Positions 52,601 through 63,991 of a stretch of 64,000 nucleotides of DNA are shown here, piece after piece. Where the stretch lies: contig JH720294.1 of NCBI GenBank assembly GCA_000231825.2, forward strand, positions 1,047,013-1,111,012, read 5' to 3'. The translations under genes were made by a program, and so were the position numbers. Position 1 is the stretch's first letter, and every line of letters starts with the position of its first letter. Under the pieces are notes generated by a model. It saw only the letters and a list, made by a program, of their open reading frames with translations. It did not search any database and had not been told where the DNA came from. This stretch comes from Tetrahymena elliotti 4EA (Eukaryota; Ciliophora; Oligohymenophorea; Hymenostomatida; Tetrahymenidae).

Positions 52601-53436
52601 TTATTCTCAAAACTGAGTTTATCCAAATACTTTCTTGGAACACATAGCTTTAAAAATATTCTTCTTAGGAAAGGGACTTCTCCATGCATGACTTGTTATC
52701 CCGTTTCAAGATCTCTAAGCTTTTAAATGAGTGTTAGCATTCTTGAATAAGCAGGGATAATAGTAATTTGATCAACATATGTGTATTTTCCTTCATCTTA
52801 AAGGTCATTATCAATTTTATGTCTTAGCATTTCTCCATTTAAATCTTCTAATGGTACTCCCTCAACCATAATAGATCTTAATTTCATCCAGTCAACACCT
52901 TTACTGGTAGTCTTGCCAAATAGTGTATCAATTAATTAATTTTATAGATGCTTTCTGATAAAAATGAGCTTATTGATGAATAAGGCACTGACTGCAAACA
53001 TAAAAATAGAGAGTTTATATGGGAGAAATATAGAATCTATGTAATAATAATAGTAGGGATTTAAATTCAAGGAATAAAACAAATTCCCTGCTCCCAAAAT
53101 AATGCATCCAAGAACTATAACTTATCCCAAGAATTACAAAAATTTTCTCTATAAATAAAGATAGCAATAACCATCAAATCCTATATTTTCTATCCAATAC
53201 TTTGGCGAAAAATCAGAAATCGCTTTGAACATTAATGAAATAATATCTCTAAAGCCTTCAGCCTTGTAAACTTCCTTTCTATTATGAAGGAAGGTCTAGC
53301 AGCTAGATTGTATATTTCCTTTAGGCACATAATTATCATAATTATCTACCCAAACCATTTTCCAAATGCAAAGACCAAAGATTAATATAAAACTATTCAA
53401 TCCCTACTAGGCCAGAAATACATAAAGATTATTCAT
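49612..53436 (-). CDS. CSC1/TMEM63-family mechanosensitive (osmosensitive) cation channel
   Basis: Multi-exon membrane protein of the OSCA/CSC1/TMEM63 family, channels opened by membrane tension or hyperosmotic stress. From ATG 53436: a first membrane helix (GLNSFILIFGLCIWKMVWV), the loop LHNRKEVYKAEGFRD, further helices, then the cytosolic domain with its family marker VDWMKLRSIMVEGVP and an RNP-like segment GSGYAILNFESIEAAKF. Next is PADIAWLNLE (the IAWxNL motif that precedes the channel core), then FILFMLLFFSTPAAIFAF, and several more membrane segments. The tail after the last helix (FIFFIILRKPLFEIGL) is Ser/Gln/Asn-rich and ends at TGA 49612-49614. Several short introns are present; not all splice sites were fixed. 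Family identification is secure. An osmotic role would fit a freshwater ciliate with a contractile vacuole (inference). Confidence 0.9.
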
Positions 53437-53528
53437 TTCTTGCCTGTATAAAAAATGTCAAATAAAACCTTTTTCTTAATAATTGCAATATAATTTATCC
53501 TAAACTTAATATCTTAATTGAGTTATTC

Positions 53529-53830
53529 TCAATATTTAAACCACTCCCTACTTATTTTATTTTAGTTTGTTAACTTTAAGAGCTATTTAATTTAATCTTT
53601 CTATTTCTCCTATTGTTCAACTTCAATAAATTTAATGATCTATGTAGTAGTTTTAGAAGATTTCTATTCTATTTAATTTCTAAGCTATCCCTTTATCTTA
53701 TCTATTTATACTTTTATATTCTTTATTAATTTCTATAAATACTTAAAATTGTGCGAGCAAAGCCAACTATTGAATATTGCTAAATATCTGCACAAGGGCA
53801 CTATCTGATAACAAAAAAGAGTATCTTTAT
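53529..53830 (-). other. exon-like open frame upstream of the channel gene
   Basis: A minus-strand frame without TGA reads LCRYLAIFNSWLCSHNFKYL, then a basic helix-like stretch (LRNQIEQKSSKTTTQIIKF) and IEVEQQEKQKDQIKQLLKL, ending WFKY at TGA 53529-53531. It has no ATG and lies 90 bp upstream of the channel gene start. A second frame over the same DNA is also partly open. It may be an upstream exon of the channel gene or a small separate gene. Confidence 0.3.
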
Positions 53831-55665
53831 TTAAAAATTAATTTTTCTGTTTTTTTTTCTTTATTGTAAATCAAAATAATTTGATAAATTCATCGCTAAA
53901 TTTTATTCTTAAATATTGTAAACTAAGCTCATAATGAATCATTGAAACTATCAATCAATCAATGAATTAATCAAACAAGCAAATAAACAAATAAACAAAA
54001 ATATTACTAAAAATTAAATAATCTGCATGATTAAATATTGGCAATCAAAAATTTAACACAAATATCTATCTAGCTAGATTCATAAATAATACAAACTAGT
54101 TTCTAAATTTTTACCTTAATTTTTTATTTTTAAAATTCTGTCTTTAGGTTCGTATCAAGAATTTCTCAATATTTATTCTGATTTTATATTTTCTTGCAGT
54201 TAAAACAATATCTAATTTTAATCATATTGAATTTTATGTAAGCTGTGATTATACTTCTCTTAATTCCAAATATTTTAAGAAAACATTATTTTTATATCTA
54301 CTCCTTTTCTAAGTTTTTTCTATTCAAGTAAGTAACATGAGTTAAATTATTTTGAAATCTGTAAATATAAAGTAATGATTCATTAAATTTAATCTTTAAT
54401 TTGCCAATTATGTAAATAAAAATATAAAATTAACAAAATAAAGCATTTTATATTTAAAAAATGTTATATTTCTAAGTTAAACATTCATCTGATTTGCATA
54501 TTAATTAACTTTAAATTTATTTATTTTAATTTAGCTCAATTTGTAAACTAGTTATATTTACAATAATTAAATTATTAAAAGAGTTCTAGTTTATTATCTA
54601 CTAACAAGAAATAACTTTCTTTATCTTTTATCTATTTTTAAATTTTTCTTTTTTGTGTTTATTTAATAATTCGAAATTTGAAGGAATAAAAAAGAATAAT
54701 TTTGATTAGGAATGGCCATGGTCATGATTGATCTAGATGATTGAAAAATGTATATTGGATGGATGGACCATTAGATCAAAATTTATGGGATGGATGGATC
54801 AAGATCTAATTTGTCTGATAAGACCAATCAAAAATTAACGATTCCTAATTATAAGTTTACAATTTTCCAATCCAGACCTTGATCTCAAAAATTTTTGGAT
54901 GGACCTTTTGATCTAAATTTATGGGTGGAAGGATCAAAATTTGATATGTCTGAATAAAATTAAGAAAAAAATAATCAATAAATTTTCTTTACTTTTTCTT
55001 AAATTGTGTGTACTTCACTATTTATTAAATAATAATGAAAAAAATTATTTATTTTATTACAGAACAAATGAGATCGTTTAACAACTATACCGTTTTCTTA
55101 ATAAATTTAGGTTTGTTGTAAATTATTTTAATAAAATAATTAAAGGAATTACCATTAAACGTTTATAAATTATATTTCTTAATTATTTTTAAAAATTGAT
55201 CTTAGTATTAAAGTAACCTTCAATCAAATTTAATGCATTTAATAAGTTCTAATCTAAATATGATGAATGTCATTTTGATATTAAAAACTTTAGCTTATTT
55301 TTTGAGTAATTTTAACTTGATAACTCAACTTAATAAAAGAAACAATTTTATTTAAGGTTTTTTAATTTTTTTGGTATTTGATTTACTAAGACTTTAAACT
55401 GAAAAACTATTAAAAATAATAGCCATTATGTGATATTTTAAAAATGATTTGAATGTATTTTGAGAATTATTATTAGTATTATAAAGTAGCCAGCAAAAAT
55501 TGATATTAAAAATAGACACTGATGAATATAATTATGAATATATAAAGTAAATTTTTTAGAGAGAGATTACAATTATAAGATGCTTGTTTAATATTTGATT
55601 TTTTGATAATTAGATTAACTTTTCTACAGATCTTTAGTTTATTTAATTACTTGTATTTTATTATA
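53831..55665. other. intergenic with a repeat patch
   Basis: A/T-rich DNA upstream of the channel gene and downstream of TAF10. It includes the GGATGGATGG repeat patch at 54755-54956, listed separately. No other signal. Confidence 0.55.
54755..54956. repeat. two direct copies of a GC-richer 65-bp element
   Basis: Two copies (about 54756-54822 and 54895-54956) share the order GGATGGACC, GATC, AAATTTATGGG, GGA, GGATCAA, TTTGTCTGA/TATGTCTGA. They are richer in G+C and in GGAT and GATC than the surrounding DNA. They look like fragments of a dispersed or mobile repeat; no open frame is associated. Confidence 0.6.
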
Positions 55666-56067
55666 TCATTTTTCTTCTTTTTTTGTTAAATTGTGTTAAG
55701 GTTATGCATAAGGTTCACAAATATTTAATCCATATTATTTCAATTAGTTTATCAAGTCATATGTTAAAAGCTTTGAATACTCATCTTTATTATTCTTTTT
55801 ATCTTTCTTACTTCTTTTGTCCATCTAAACATATCTTGATTAATGAATTTGATTTATTATTTCATCTAAAAATTTATCTGTCAACATTCCAACCATTTTA
55901 TAAGCAGATTCGTCTGTGCTCTCAAATCCTACTTCTTCTAATACTTTTTATACAAGGATAGGAGGAATTTTTGCATTATAGTCCACCATCTATTGCATCA
56001 AATAATCGAATTTCTTGTTTGGCTTTACATCTTATAACTCTATATTAGACTAATTCTAATCTTCCAT
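55666..56067 (-). CDS. TAF10: transcription initiation factor TFIID subunit 10
   Basis: Histone-fold subunit shared by TFIID and SAGA-type complexes. Single exon, 133 residues, ATG 56067 to TGA 55666-55668. After an acidic Asn/Gln start the TAF10 domain runs from FDYLMQQMVDYNAKIPPIL (family: FLxQLEDYxPxIPD) through VLEEVGFESTDESAYKMVG and DKFLDEIINQIHQ to the Lys-rich loop RSKKDKKNNKDEYSKLLTYD and the closing LKQYGLNICEPY, which matches ALxEYGINVKKPxY in animals. The length is close to the domain alone. It is divergent but collinear over its whole length. Confidence 0.9.
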
Positions 56068-57101
56068 TTTCTTTAAACCTTCTATAAATTGTTGCTAATA
56101 AACAAACTCTTAGATTTTTTAAATTAAAAAATTTTTTATTCATAACAAATCGAATAATTTTTGTATCTTTCGCTCACTTTTTATAATTAAAATTTTGAAC
56201 ACCAAATCTTATTAATACTATTATCAGTAAAACTATCCATCATCATTCATAAAATAAAATAAATTGTTTTATTTTTAATTGGGCTTCTTTAAATAAGAAG
56301 AAAGTTATGATTAGGAATTTTCTTCAAGACTTAAATAAAATATTCAACAGATAAAATTTTAAATTATTTGATACAAAGTATCGATCCTATCTATTTTTGA
56401 TAAGTTCGAAACTTAAGATAAATTACTAAATGATCTAATCAAAATGAAATAATCAATCAATCTCAAATCATCTTAAAGAGTTTATTGATGATATTCAATG
56501 AAATAATGAAATGATAATTTTTGGATTTCGTCAATTTTTTACATTTTGATTTTGTTAAAATTTATCAAGAAACTCAAAAATTTGACTACTTTACTTGATA
56601 ATTAGTAATTGCCAATTGTAATAAAATTAATAAGAAAATAAATAATAGAAAATATTAGGCATAACTAAAAAAGGAAGATTTGTTTTTTGAAATGTAACTG
56701 TTTGTAACTCACTTACTAAATGATACAAATTTTAAAAAAGATGAAAATGCATTAAGAAATACAATCTTTACTGACTGTTTTTGTAAAAATTAATTATGTA
56801 TCAAATTTAGTTAGTTACTTAAATTGATAATATTTTGTGTCAGAATTTTACTTTTATTTATTCATAATAACTAAGAATTTTCTGCTTGAATTAATATTTT
56901 ATTTATTAAAAAACTAAGAATATGTTGAGGATATTCAAATGATTTTATTTTAATTAACTTAAAAATATTTCTATTAAGAAGCATTTCAAAAACATGGTAG
57001 ACGAATTTTTAAAAGTCATTAATTATTAAAAAATAACTTAATTTAGAGTTTAATATGAATTTATATGGATAATTAATTGTATTTTATTTATTTATAAAAC
57101 C
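56068..57101. other. intergenic
   Basis: A/T-rich spacer between two minus-strand genes. TGA is common in all frames, and no repeat or RNA signal was recognised. Confidence 0.6.
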
Positions 57102-57998
57102 TCATAAAATTTTATTGTTGTAGAATATAATAAGAGCAAGAGTGCAAAATCCGAGATCAGCTCCCATGTGAGCTAAGCCATTAGCTATGAAACCAACATT
57201 ATTGTTAACAAATAAGAAAAATCTACCTGCAATCCAAACAACTATTGTTCCTGCTATGGCAAAGTAAGGGTTAGTGATATGCATGACAACAAAGAAATGA
57301 TAGCTTGAGTAATGTAAAGCATAAAGTAGTTAAAATATTTCTACAGTTTTATTTGAAAGCTTATTAGATGATCTATTATTTTCGATATTATATTCTAATT
57401 AAGAATTATATTAATCATTAATTCTATTTTCTAAATCGTTATCTTATATATTATTAAATTGTTAGTTGCCTTCCTATTGATCATCTCTTTCTTCATTTTC
57501 AATTTCGTTATTGTAACTATGATTTAAAAGATCGAAAATAGCTTGAGGAATGAAGTTTCTCCAGTACCATTCTTCTAAAAATGGATTACAGAATCCAAAA
57601 ATAGCTACAAGTGTAATGAAATTAATTATTTTTTTATCAAAGTTGACATGGATCTCATCAATGATTTCCTTTTTAAAATAATTTTCAGCAACGTCATAAT
57701 TAAAAATAATAATAGCGTAAATGAAAGAGAAAAGTATAAAGCCAACTATCAACTACTTTTTAGGATTGTCTAATCTGTTTCTAAAGTAATAAGAAAGTTC
57801 TTTTTTCTTTGGATCTTTCAAAATAAACTTAATGTAAATGGCTGGCATCAAGACTAAACAAATAGAGTTGTATAGAAATATTGTCAAGGTGTATGTATCA
57901 TAATAAATCAAACTGATGCACATAATTATAATTGGAGTGACCATGTTCACTTCCAAATAAATTAGCTTCCATAAATTTTACTTAAAAGCTGAATCCAT
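57102..57998 (-). CDS. CPBP-family intramembrane metalloprotease (CAAX-protease-like)
   Basis: Multi-pass membrane protein, 298 residues, single exon from ATG 57998 (MDSAFKQNLWKLIYLEVNM) to TGA 57102-57104. Motif 1 of the CPBP/Abi family is present as EEWYWR (Glu142, Glu143, Arg147; family EExxxR). Motif 2 is seen as ALHYSSYHF (His229, His234), and motif 3 as NGLAHMGADL (His277). These residues coordinate the metal in Rce1-type CAAX prenyl endopeptidases and related proteases. About seven hydrophobic segments surround them, and an Asn/Glu/Asp-rich cytosolic insertion of some 60 residues lies between motifs 1 and 2. Whether it processes prenylated proteins (Rce1) or has another substrate cannot be told from sequence. 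The catalytic set looks complete. Confidence 0.8.
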
Positions 57999-59290
57999 AT
58001 TTCAATAAATCAGTTTAAATTACTTATTTATTATTCTTTGGAAAGTAGTTATTACTCTATATCCAATTTATTAAATTAAAATATTAATTAATAAATAAAT
58101 AAATATATTTTTATGTATGTATGCATGCATTCCTTATTACAAATCCAATAATTTAACAATAACCTGACAGTTTTCAAATAAAATATTTATTCGTTTTTAA
58201 ATAATTTATTCAATTATAATTACTCTCATCATTATTCTTAATTTAATATACAATTTATCTACCTTTTTAATCATATTTTTTATTTATTTTATCTAGTAAT
58301 AAATGCTTAATTGCTATGACTTAAAATTAAATTAGGGAATTTTTTGCAGCTAGGTTTTCAATATGGTTTATTGTACTTTTGTGTTAAAAATTCCCAAAAC
58401 AAATAAAAACTTTAGCTATTTAGAGTAATATTGAAAACTAAATACCTAATGAAGAGATTGTCTAAAAATCACTTTGGTTTAAGTAAATATTTGCTCTTTA
58501 ATTTAATATTAAATATTTAGAAAGATCTAAGGTTTCTAACATCATATCAAAGTAAAGGTGTTAAATTATCAAGAAGCTCAATTTTATTTGATAAAATTTT
58601 ATCTTTTTATTTGATCTTACTTCACCATTAGAGCTGATTTTCAACCTATCAAAAAAATGTTTCTTTGTTTACTTTACAAGGTTTTAATTTGCTATTTAAA
58701 TTTGAAGAAAAAGAATTTAACTTCACATAAATATCTATTCAAATATAATATTGAAATTTCATATTTAAATTAAATAAAAGGGAATATTTTAAGTTGTCTA
58801 GAGCTTATTTTGATTTAATATACCAATACTAAATATGATTTTATTGATAGGGTTAGAGTTGAGAAAGATTACATACTTTCTTATCAAGAAATCATAAAAA
58901 AATAATTTAGAAGATGAAATATTTATTACTCATTTTGAAAAGTTAAAATCTATTTTGGTTTTATGGAATGTTTTGATGAGCTTTTCCAATTAGAAGAATT
59001 AAAATTGTAACTCATTTTTACCTAGCGAAATATGATTTTTTTATGAATTAATTTGTCTTATAGAGTTTAGAAATATTTATTAAATGCTTTCTTTAATAGA
59101 TTTATTTTGAAATAGCTAAAAACTCTATATTTTATCTGTGTTGGTTTTTTGTGGAATGTTTTGAATAGGTTTACAAATTTGAAGAATTAAAATTTCGTTT
59201 TTACATATTAATTTAAAAATAATTAATTTGTAAAGATCTTGATTACTATTTAAAATTAGATAGGTAGATATTTGAAATAAATAAATAGAG
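57999..59290. other. divergent intergenic region with imperfect repeats
   Basis: A/T-rich DNA between the protease gene (-) and the B-box gene (+). Two imperfect direct repeats at about 58950-59020 and 59140-59206 share GGAATGTTTTGA and GAAGAATTAAAATT followed by TTTTTAC. No open frame of interest. Confidence 0.55.
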
Positions 59291-60517
59291 ATGGATAGGT
59301 TTAAAGTTTTGAAATGTTAAATACCTTCTCATGAGGAAGAAAATATTATTGCTGTTTGTATGAAAAAAGAATGTTAGTATCCTTCTCGTTTAATGTGCGT
59401 TTCTTGCCTGACTTCTGATCATTGCGAGCATGGAAGGTTTGGAATAAAATTAAATGAATTTAATAGTTCGAAGAATCTAAATGATGTTATTCTTAACTGG
59501 AAAGGAGAAAATGATTTATCTTAAAAAATGATATAGGGATTATTGAATTTTTAGAAAGAATTAGATGCTAATAAGATAATTTAAGAATTAGATGAATTTG
59601 AAAAGACTATTATTGAGGAAATTAAGAATTTAAGGAAACAAATTTTGAATAATGTGTATGCAAAAAAAGAGTAAGGAGAAGAGGAATAAGTGGTAGTTTT
59701 TAATTACTTATAAGAGTTTTTATAAATAAAGAATATTTAAAGGTTGTTTAATCCTGAAATATCAATTTAATCTTCCTAAGAAGAAAATGTTTTAGATTTA
59801 GATAATAAAGAAATCAACAAGAGATTAGAATAAATTATTAAAGAACAAAACAATAGCAATTCTAAATCATATCAAAATTGCATGAATTTGTTATTTAATT
59901 CGTAATCAATTTACTCCTACTCATTCAATTTAGAAGTTCTATAAGAAGAGTAAGCTAAAATTTCATAGAAAATAAAGAATGTTTCCAAAAAAATATAAAA
60001 ATATGTCTAAAACTATTGCTTTTAGGCTTCTTAGGCATATTGTTCTGCAACAACTATAAAAGTAAGTGGAGAAAATAATACTGTTGCTACTTTCACTAAT
60101 AATTAATCATACAGTGTAGCTTACCTCAACTGTCCTTTTAAATTAGATCAGAAGTCTATAGAACTGGTCTTTTAATTTGAAACTGGATTCAACAATAAGC
60201 ATTTTTGCATAGGATTAAGAAAAGAAAACTTGAAAGATGATGACTCTTACAACAAAACCCCTTACAAATGTCTACACTGTTAAATTGGAGATGGGATAGT
60301 TGAAGATAACGGTTTACACAATTTTATCTAACTAAGAAATACCTTTAGCGTTTAATTCTTACCAAAGTTAAAGCTGTTATATATTTATTCAGAAAAAAGT
60401 AAATGTAAACTAAACATACCATTTGAAGAGAAAAACGATTTGTTTAGACTCTATTTTTGGAGAGGAGGAAATTAGTTTAATACATAAATTAAAATAATTA
60501 GCATCGCTTAAATTTGA
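59291..60517 (+). CDS. B-box-like zinc-finger protein with C-terminal SPRY-like region
   Basis: Single exon, 408 residues. The N-terminus has a B-box-like Cys/His array: KCQIPSHEEENIIAVC, then ECQYPSRLMCVSCLTSDHCE, with a closing His (His46-48 region). In this ciliate family the array is followed by a basic segment and a coiled coil; here a coiled coil runs from about residue 75 to 250 (FQKELDANKIIQELDEFEKT and similar). The C-terminal 130 residues (YCSATTIKVSGENNTVATFT to LYFWRGGNQF) alternate beta-type hydrophobics, with a CIGLRKENL strand and GDGIVEDNG loop, resembling a SPRY/concanavalin-like fold. This is TRIM-like architecture without a RING, so E3 ligase activity is not implied. The zinc-finger call is firm; the C-terminal fold is tentative. 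Confidence 0.8.
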
Positions 60518-60860
60518 AATGCTTTTTTTATTTATTGTATTCTAAATTTATCAAGTGTAATTTTGGTTTAAAAAATTCACATAAAAATTGATTCTATTTT
60601 TTTTAATTTATTTTTTGTAAAAATATTTGAAAATAACATTTTTCTTTAGATTAGATATTCAATATGTAAAATTTTAAATTTATAAAGTGAGTTAGACAAC
60701 ATATATGTATGTTTTTATAATTCTTAGATCATACTATTTTAGTGTATAAGATTGAAATTTCTTAAAATTATAACTTTTTATTATATTTATTTTATAAGTA
60801 ATTGATAATATAATTATTTTTATTTTTAATTGATATTTTTGTTTTGTTGCTTAATATACT
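60518..60860. other. intergenic, convergent gene pair
   Basis: A/T-rich 3' flanks of the B-box gene (+) and the WD-repeat gene (-), with T- and A-runs that may serve 3'-end formation. Nothing else. Confidence 0.6.
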
Positions 60861-62237
60861 TCAAATATTAATTTCAGTGTAATCTGCTACTTCGTTTAGG
60901 TCTTTAGAATTAGATTAAATGAGTTTCTATATTTAGAAGAGATGCACTTTTTTGAGCTTATTAAGGATGAATAAATTAGCTGTTTTAGTGAATGGAGATG
61001 AAGAAGGCTTAGAAAGCAAACAGCTGCCAATGATGTATCCAGTAATTTGATCTCTTAGATGGATGTTTGTTCTTTGCATTTTAAATTGTTTGGTAGAAAT
61101 ATCAAATATAAGTTCAAAGCAATCAACTAAAGGAGTATGCTAAGGAGTAGCCACAGCTAGATTAAATTCTTAATCAAAATGAACAAGAGAATATCTCGCT
61201 ATACTTCCATATCTATGGTTCTTTTTTAATCCAAAATTGATGCTATGAACTTATTACATTAATATAGCTCTTGTCTATTACTAGGAGTTGCTATTTTATA
61301 GATTTTTATCTTCTAGTAAAGGAACAGGATCAATTAGGTGGAAATCATGAGTAGTACTACATATCAAAAGATATTTTTATAGTTTATTTAATGTCTAATT
61401 GTGATTATTTACTGTAGAATTTATTACATTAGTATATTGTATGTCTTATACTTATATATTATAATTTATAACATTTTATTTCAAGGCCCAATTCACACTC
61501 CATCCCCAATCCTTAAATTTTGATTAAGCTATTTATTCGCAATCTGAAACTCTATAAATTCTCACTGTTTAATCTATGCTTACTGCGGCAAGGAATGTTC
61601 CACAAGGACTAAATTTTATGCAAGGAACATTATGATGTATACCTTCTATTACTTTCCTTTCTGGTTTTTCTGCTAATCCTAGCTAGTAGTCTTGCAGATT
61701 GTATATATGAGTTAAGTCCCAAACAGATATTTTATGTGCATTTGAACCACATGCAAGTAAAGCACATCCTTCTAACAAAAGGGCATCTAAACTCCAAGTT
61801 GAGCAATCTGTAATGTTTTCATAGCGATTATCAAGACTTAATGGCTATTACTTTAAGTTGTTAACATTAAATACAGTAATTTTCCCAACCATATCTACTG
61901 TAACTAAAATTTCCCTATTTTTAAAGTAAGCTAATTTGATTTGATTAATCATGTTTTCTTCCTAATCCTGCACTTGAAGCAGTTCATAATTTTGCTTAAA
62001 ATCTATTGTACCATTTTCTGCTATCTTGTAGCATTTAATTTAATACCCACAACCAACAAAAAGGCATTTATTGATATGAGAGACTGCTAACAAATTCATT
62101 CTATATGGTTCTATTTCTGGACAATTTTAAAGATCTGATTCATAACTCAAAGAAACCTAATATTTCTGTGTTAAATTTTTGTAATATTCATCTTCATTCT
62201 ATTGGAACTATTATTGTTATGCAAACATATTTTGCAT
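60861..62237 (-). CDS. WD-repeat protein, CRT10-like
   Basis: Single exon, 458 residues, ATG 62237 to TGA 60861-60863. After a Gln-rich start (MQNMFAQQQQQFQQNEDEYY), WD-type blades are visible: CLFVGCGYQIKCYKI, REILVTVDMVGKITVFNV, LLACGSNAHKISVWDLT, and NVPCIKFSPCGTFLAAVSID followed by QTVRIYRV. The combination IHHNVPCIxFSPxGxxLAxVSID and the following DWGWSVNW is typical of the CRT10 family of WD-like proteins, known in yeast as a transcriptional regulator of ribonucleotide-reductase genes. The C-terminal third (RYGSIARYSLVHFDQEFNLA, ATPQHTPLVDCFELIFD) closes the propeller. A generic WD scaffold is certain; the CRT10 link rests on remembered motif shape and is moderate. Confidence 0.78.
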
Positions 62238-62544
62238 GAACCTTTGTAAGCTAGAAATTCCACTCAATTCTGAATAAATTTATTTTTAATATGCTAAAAA
62301 TAATTTTGAACAAATGTGCTTTGAAAAAAAATATTGATAAAAATTGTAAGAATTTCAAAAATAACAATAAATTAATTAATTGATTCTTATCTTTAATTTT
62401 GATTACAAAGTCTTGTTTAATTTCTAAAAATTGAGCATTGTTTACTATCAACATAAATCAAAATATTAAATAGCTTAGATATTAATTAGATCTTATCAAC
62501 TCTTTCTATTAAGTCACTAAGCTATTTTAATTGAAAATTATTCA
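62238..62544. other. short divergent intergenic region
   Basis: 307 bp between the starts of a minus-strand and a plus-strand gene; presumably both promoters. A/T-rich, with no motif recognised. Confidence 0.6.
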
Positions 62545-63991
62545 ATGACTACAAGACTTTTATCATCAAATGGTTAAAGAGGAAAGGATTTTGTTATAAA
62601 TTATTTATTAAAAAAAGATAAATTCTTTGAAATAAAAACTCAGAAAATAAAAAAACCAGTCAAGTTTTAAAAAAATAGGAATTAAAAACATAAATGGAGA
62701 ACTATTAACTACCAACACAAGATAATTAGTTGAAATAAGAATCAAAAAAAACAATACAAAGGAGGCTTGAATTTAAATGATTATAGTGATTTTATATCAT
62801 CTTTTAAAAGCGGCAATAGATTTAAGGTTGAGCAAGAATTTAATAACTAATTTATCTAAGATTCAATTGAAAGATAGTAAATCATGAACAACTATAAAGA
62901 AGATTTTGATTATTACAAATAATCAATTGCCTTATTGGAAGAAATTGCAGATAAAAAGTATTAGAATCATTCAGATTAATTAATATTAATTAGTAGATAT
63001 GCAATATAAATTATCACAAAGTACTTTAAATCTTAATTTTTTAAACATAAGTAAATTTAAAGAATACTAGCAAATCAAATTAATACCAATAATAACTAAA
63101 ATTTTAAAATCTGATAATCGTTAGAGAGAGTATTCACTTTATTTTTAATTGGACAAAGACTTAGTACCAATCAAGGTTTTTAGTAAAAATTCATAAGCAT
63201 TTTACTTGGAATTTTGTAATTGTAATTTAAATGAATTCAGAACCTTCACCCATGAAAATAATCTTTTATCAGATCAACTTTTTCTTTCTTGACTATCAGA
63301 TATTTTCACTAAACTCCAAAAAATTCTTGATAAAAAAATCTTTCATGGTGATATTAAACCTGCAAAGTTACTCTTTGCTCTCAGGAATGGTCGTCCCACT
63401 ATTTTATTTTCAAGTCTTGGTTTATCTTCTTATGAGGCATAGGATTACTTAAATTTCAACATTCCAGCATTCTGCAGCTAAGATTTACTTAAAATAGTAG
63501 ATTAGTAAAAACTCACTCTTTCTTAAATTAGATTTGGTGAAATGTACAGTGTTTGTAGAACAATCTAAAATTTGATGCTTCCCTAAATAGAATCCTAATA
63601 TCTTTAATAGGAAAATTTTAATCTATTCTTGACCTAATTTTAATCTAAATATCCATTAGCTACATCATTTATTAAGACTATTCTTTTTAATAAAGTTGAT
63701 AGTAGCATTGAATTAGCTGATATGAATAATTACATCAAAGAATTAAAAAAAGTTGCAAAAGATTTAAGTTTTGATGAGAAATTACTCTATCAAAAGTGTT
63801 CTCCCATTAGAAATCTTTATTTTATTGAATAATACTAACAAGTTATTAAAGTATTATACCTTTACATAAAATAAATCTTAAATTTTATATTTTTTACATC
63901 TTGTATATTAATATTTTTATTTTATGTTAGTTATTCATTCCATAAGGTTTCATTTTTTTTATTTTTCATTTTCACAAAATCAACTTTTTGA
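62545..63991 (+). CDS. protein-kinase-like gene, possibly broken
   Basis: The 3' part is kinase-like: a strand-4/5 and hinge segment (VPIKVFSKNSQAFYLEFCN, then CNLNEF), a helix-E-like IFTKLQKIL, and the catalytic-loop motif HGDIKPAKLL (family HRDxKPxN; here the Asn is Lys and Arg is Gly, so activity is doubtful). The helix pair following reads EMYSVCRTIQNLMLP and resembles a C-lobe. In this frame a TGA at 63290-63292 interrupts an otherwise continuous domain, and the final TGA is at 63989-63991. An upstream frame from ATG 62545 also contains an in-frame TGA (62731-62733) and shifts frame near 63.0 kb, where a GTAGAT donor (62993) could mark an intron. It may be a pseudogene, a pseudokinase with unseen introns, or contain sequence errors. 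Confidence 0.5.

Noticed and set aside
63290..63292. TGA as a selenocysteine codon in the kinase-like gene
   Set aside because: The position is not a known selenocysteine site and I see no selenocysteine insertion element; pseudogene, error or intron are simpler.
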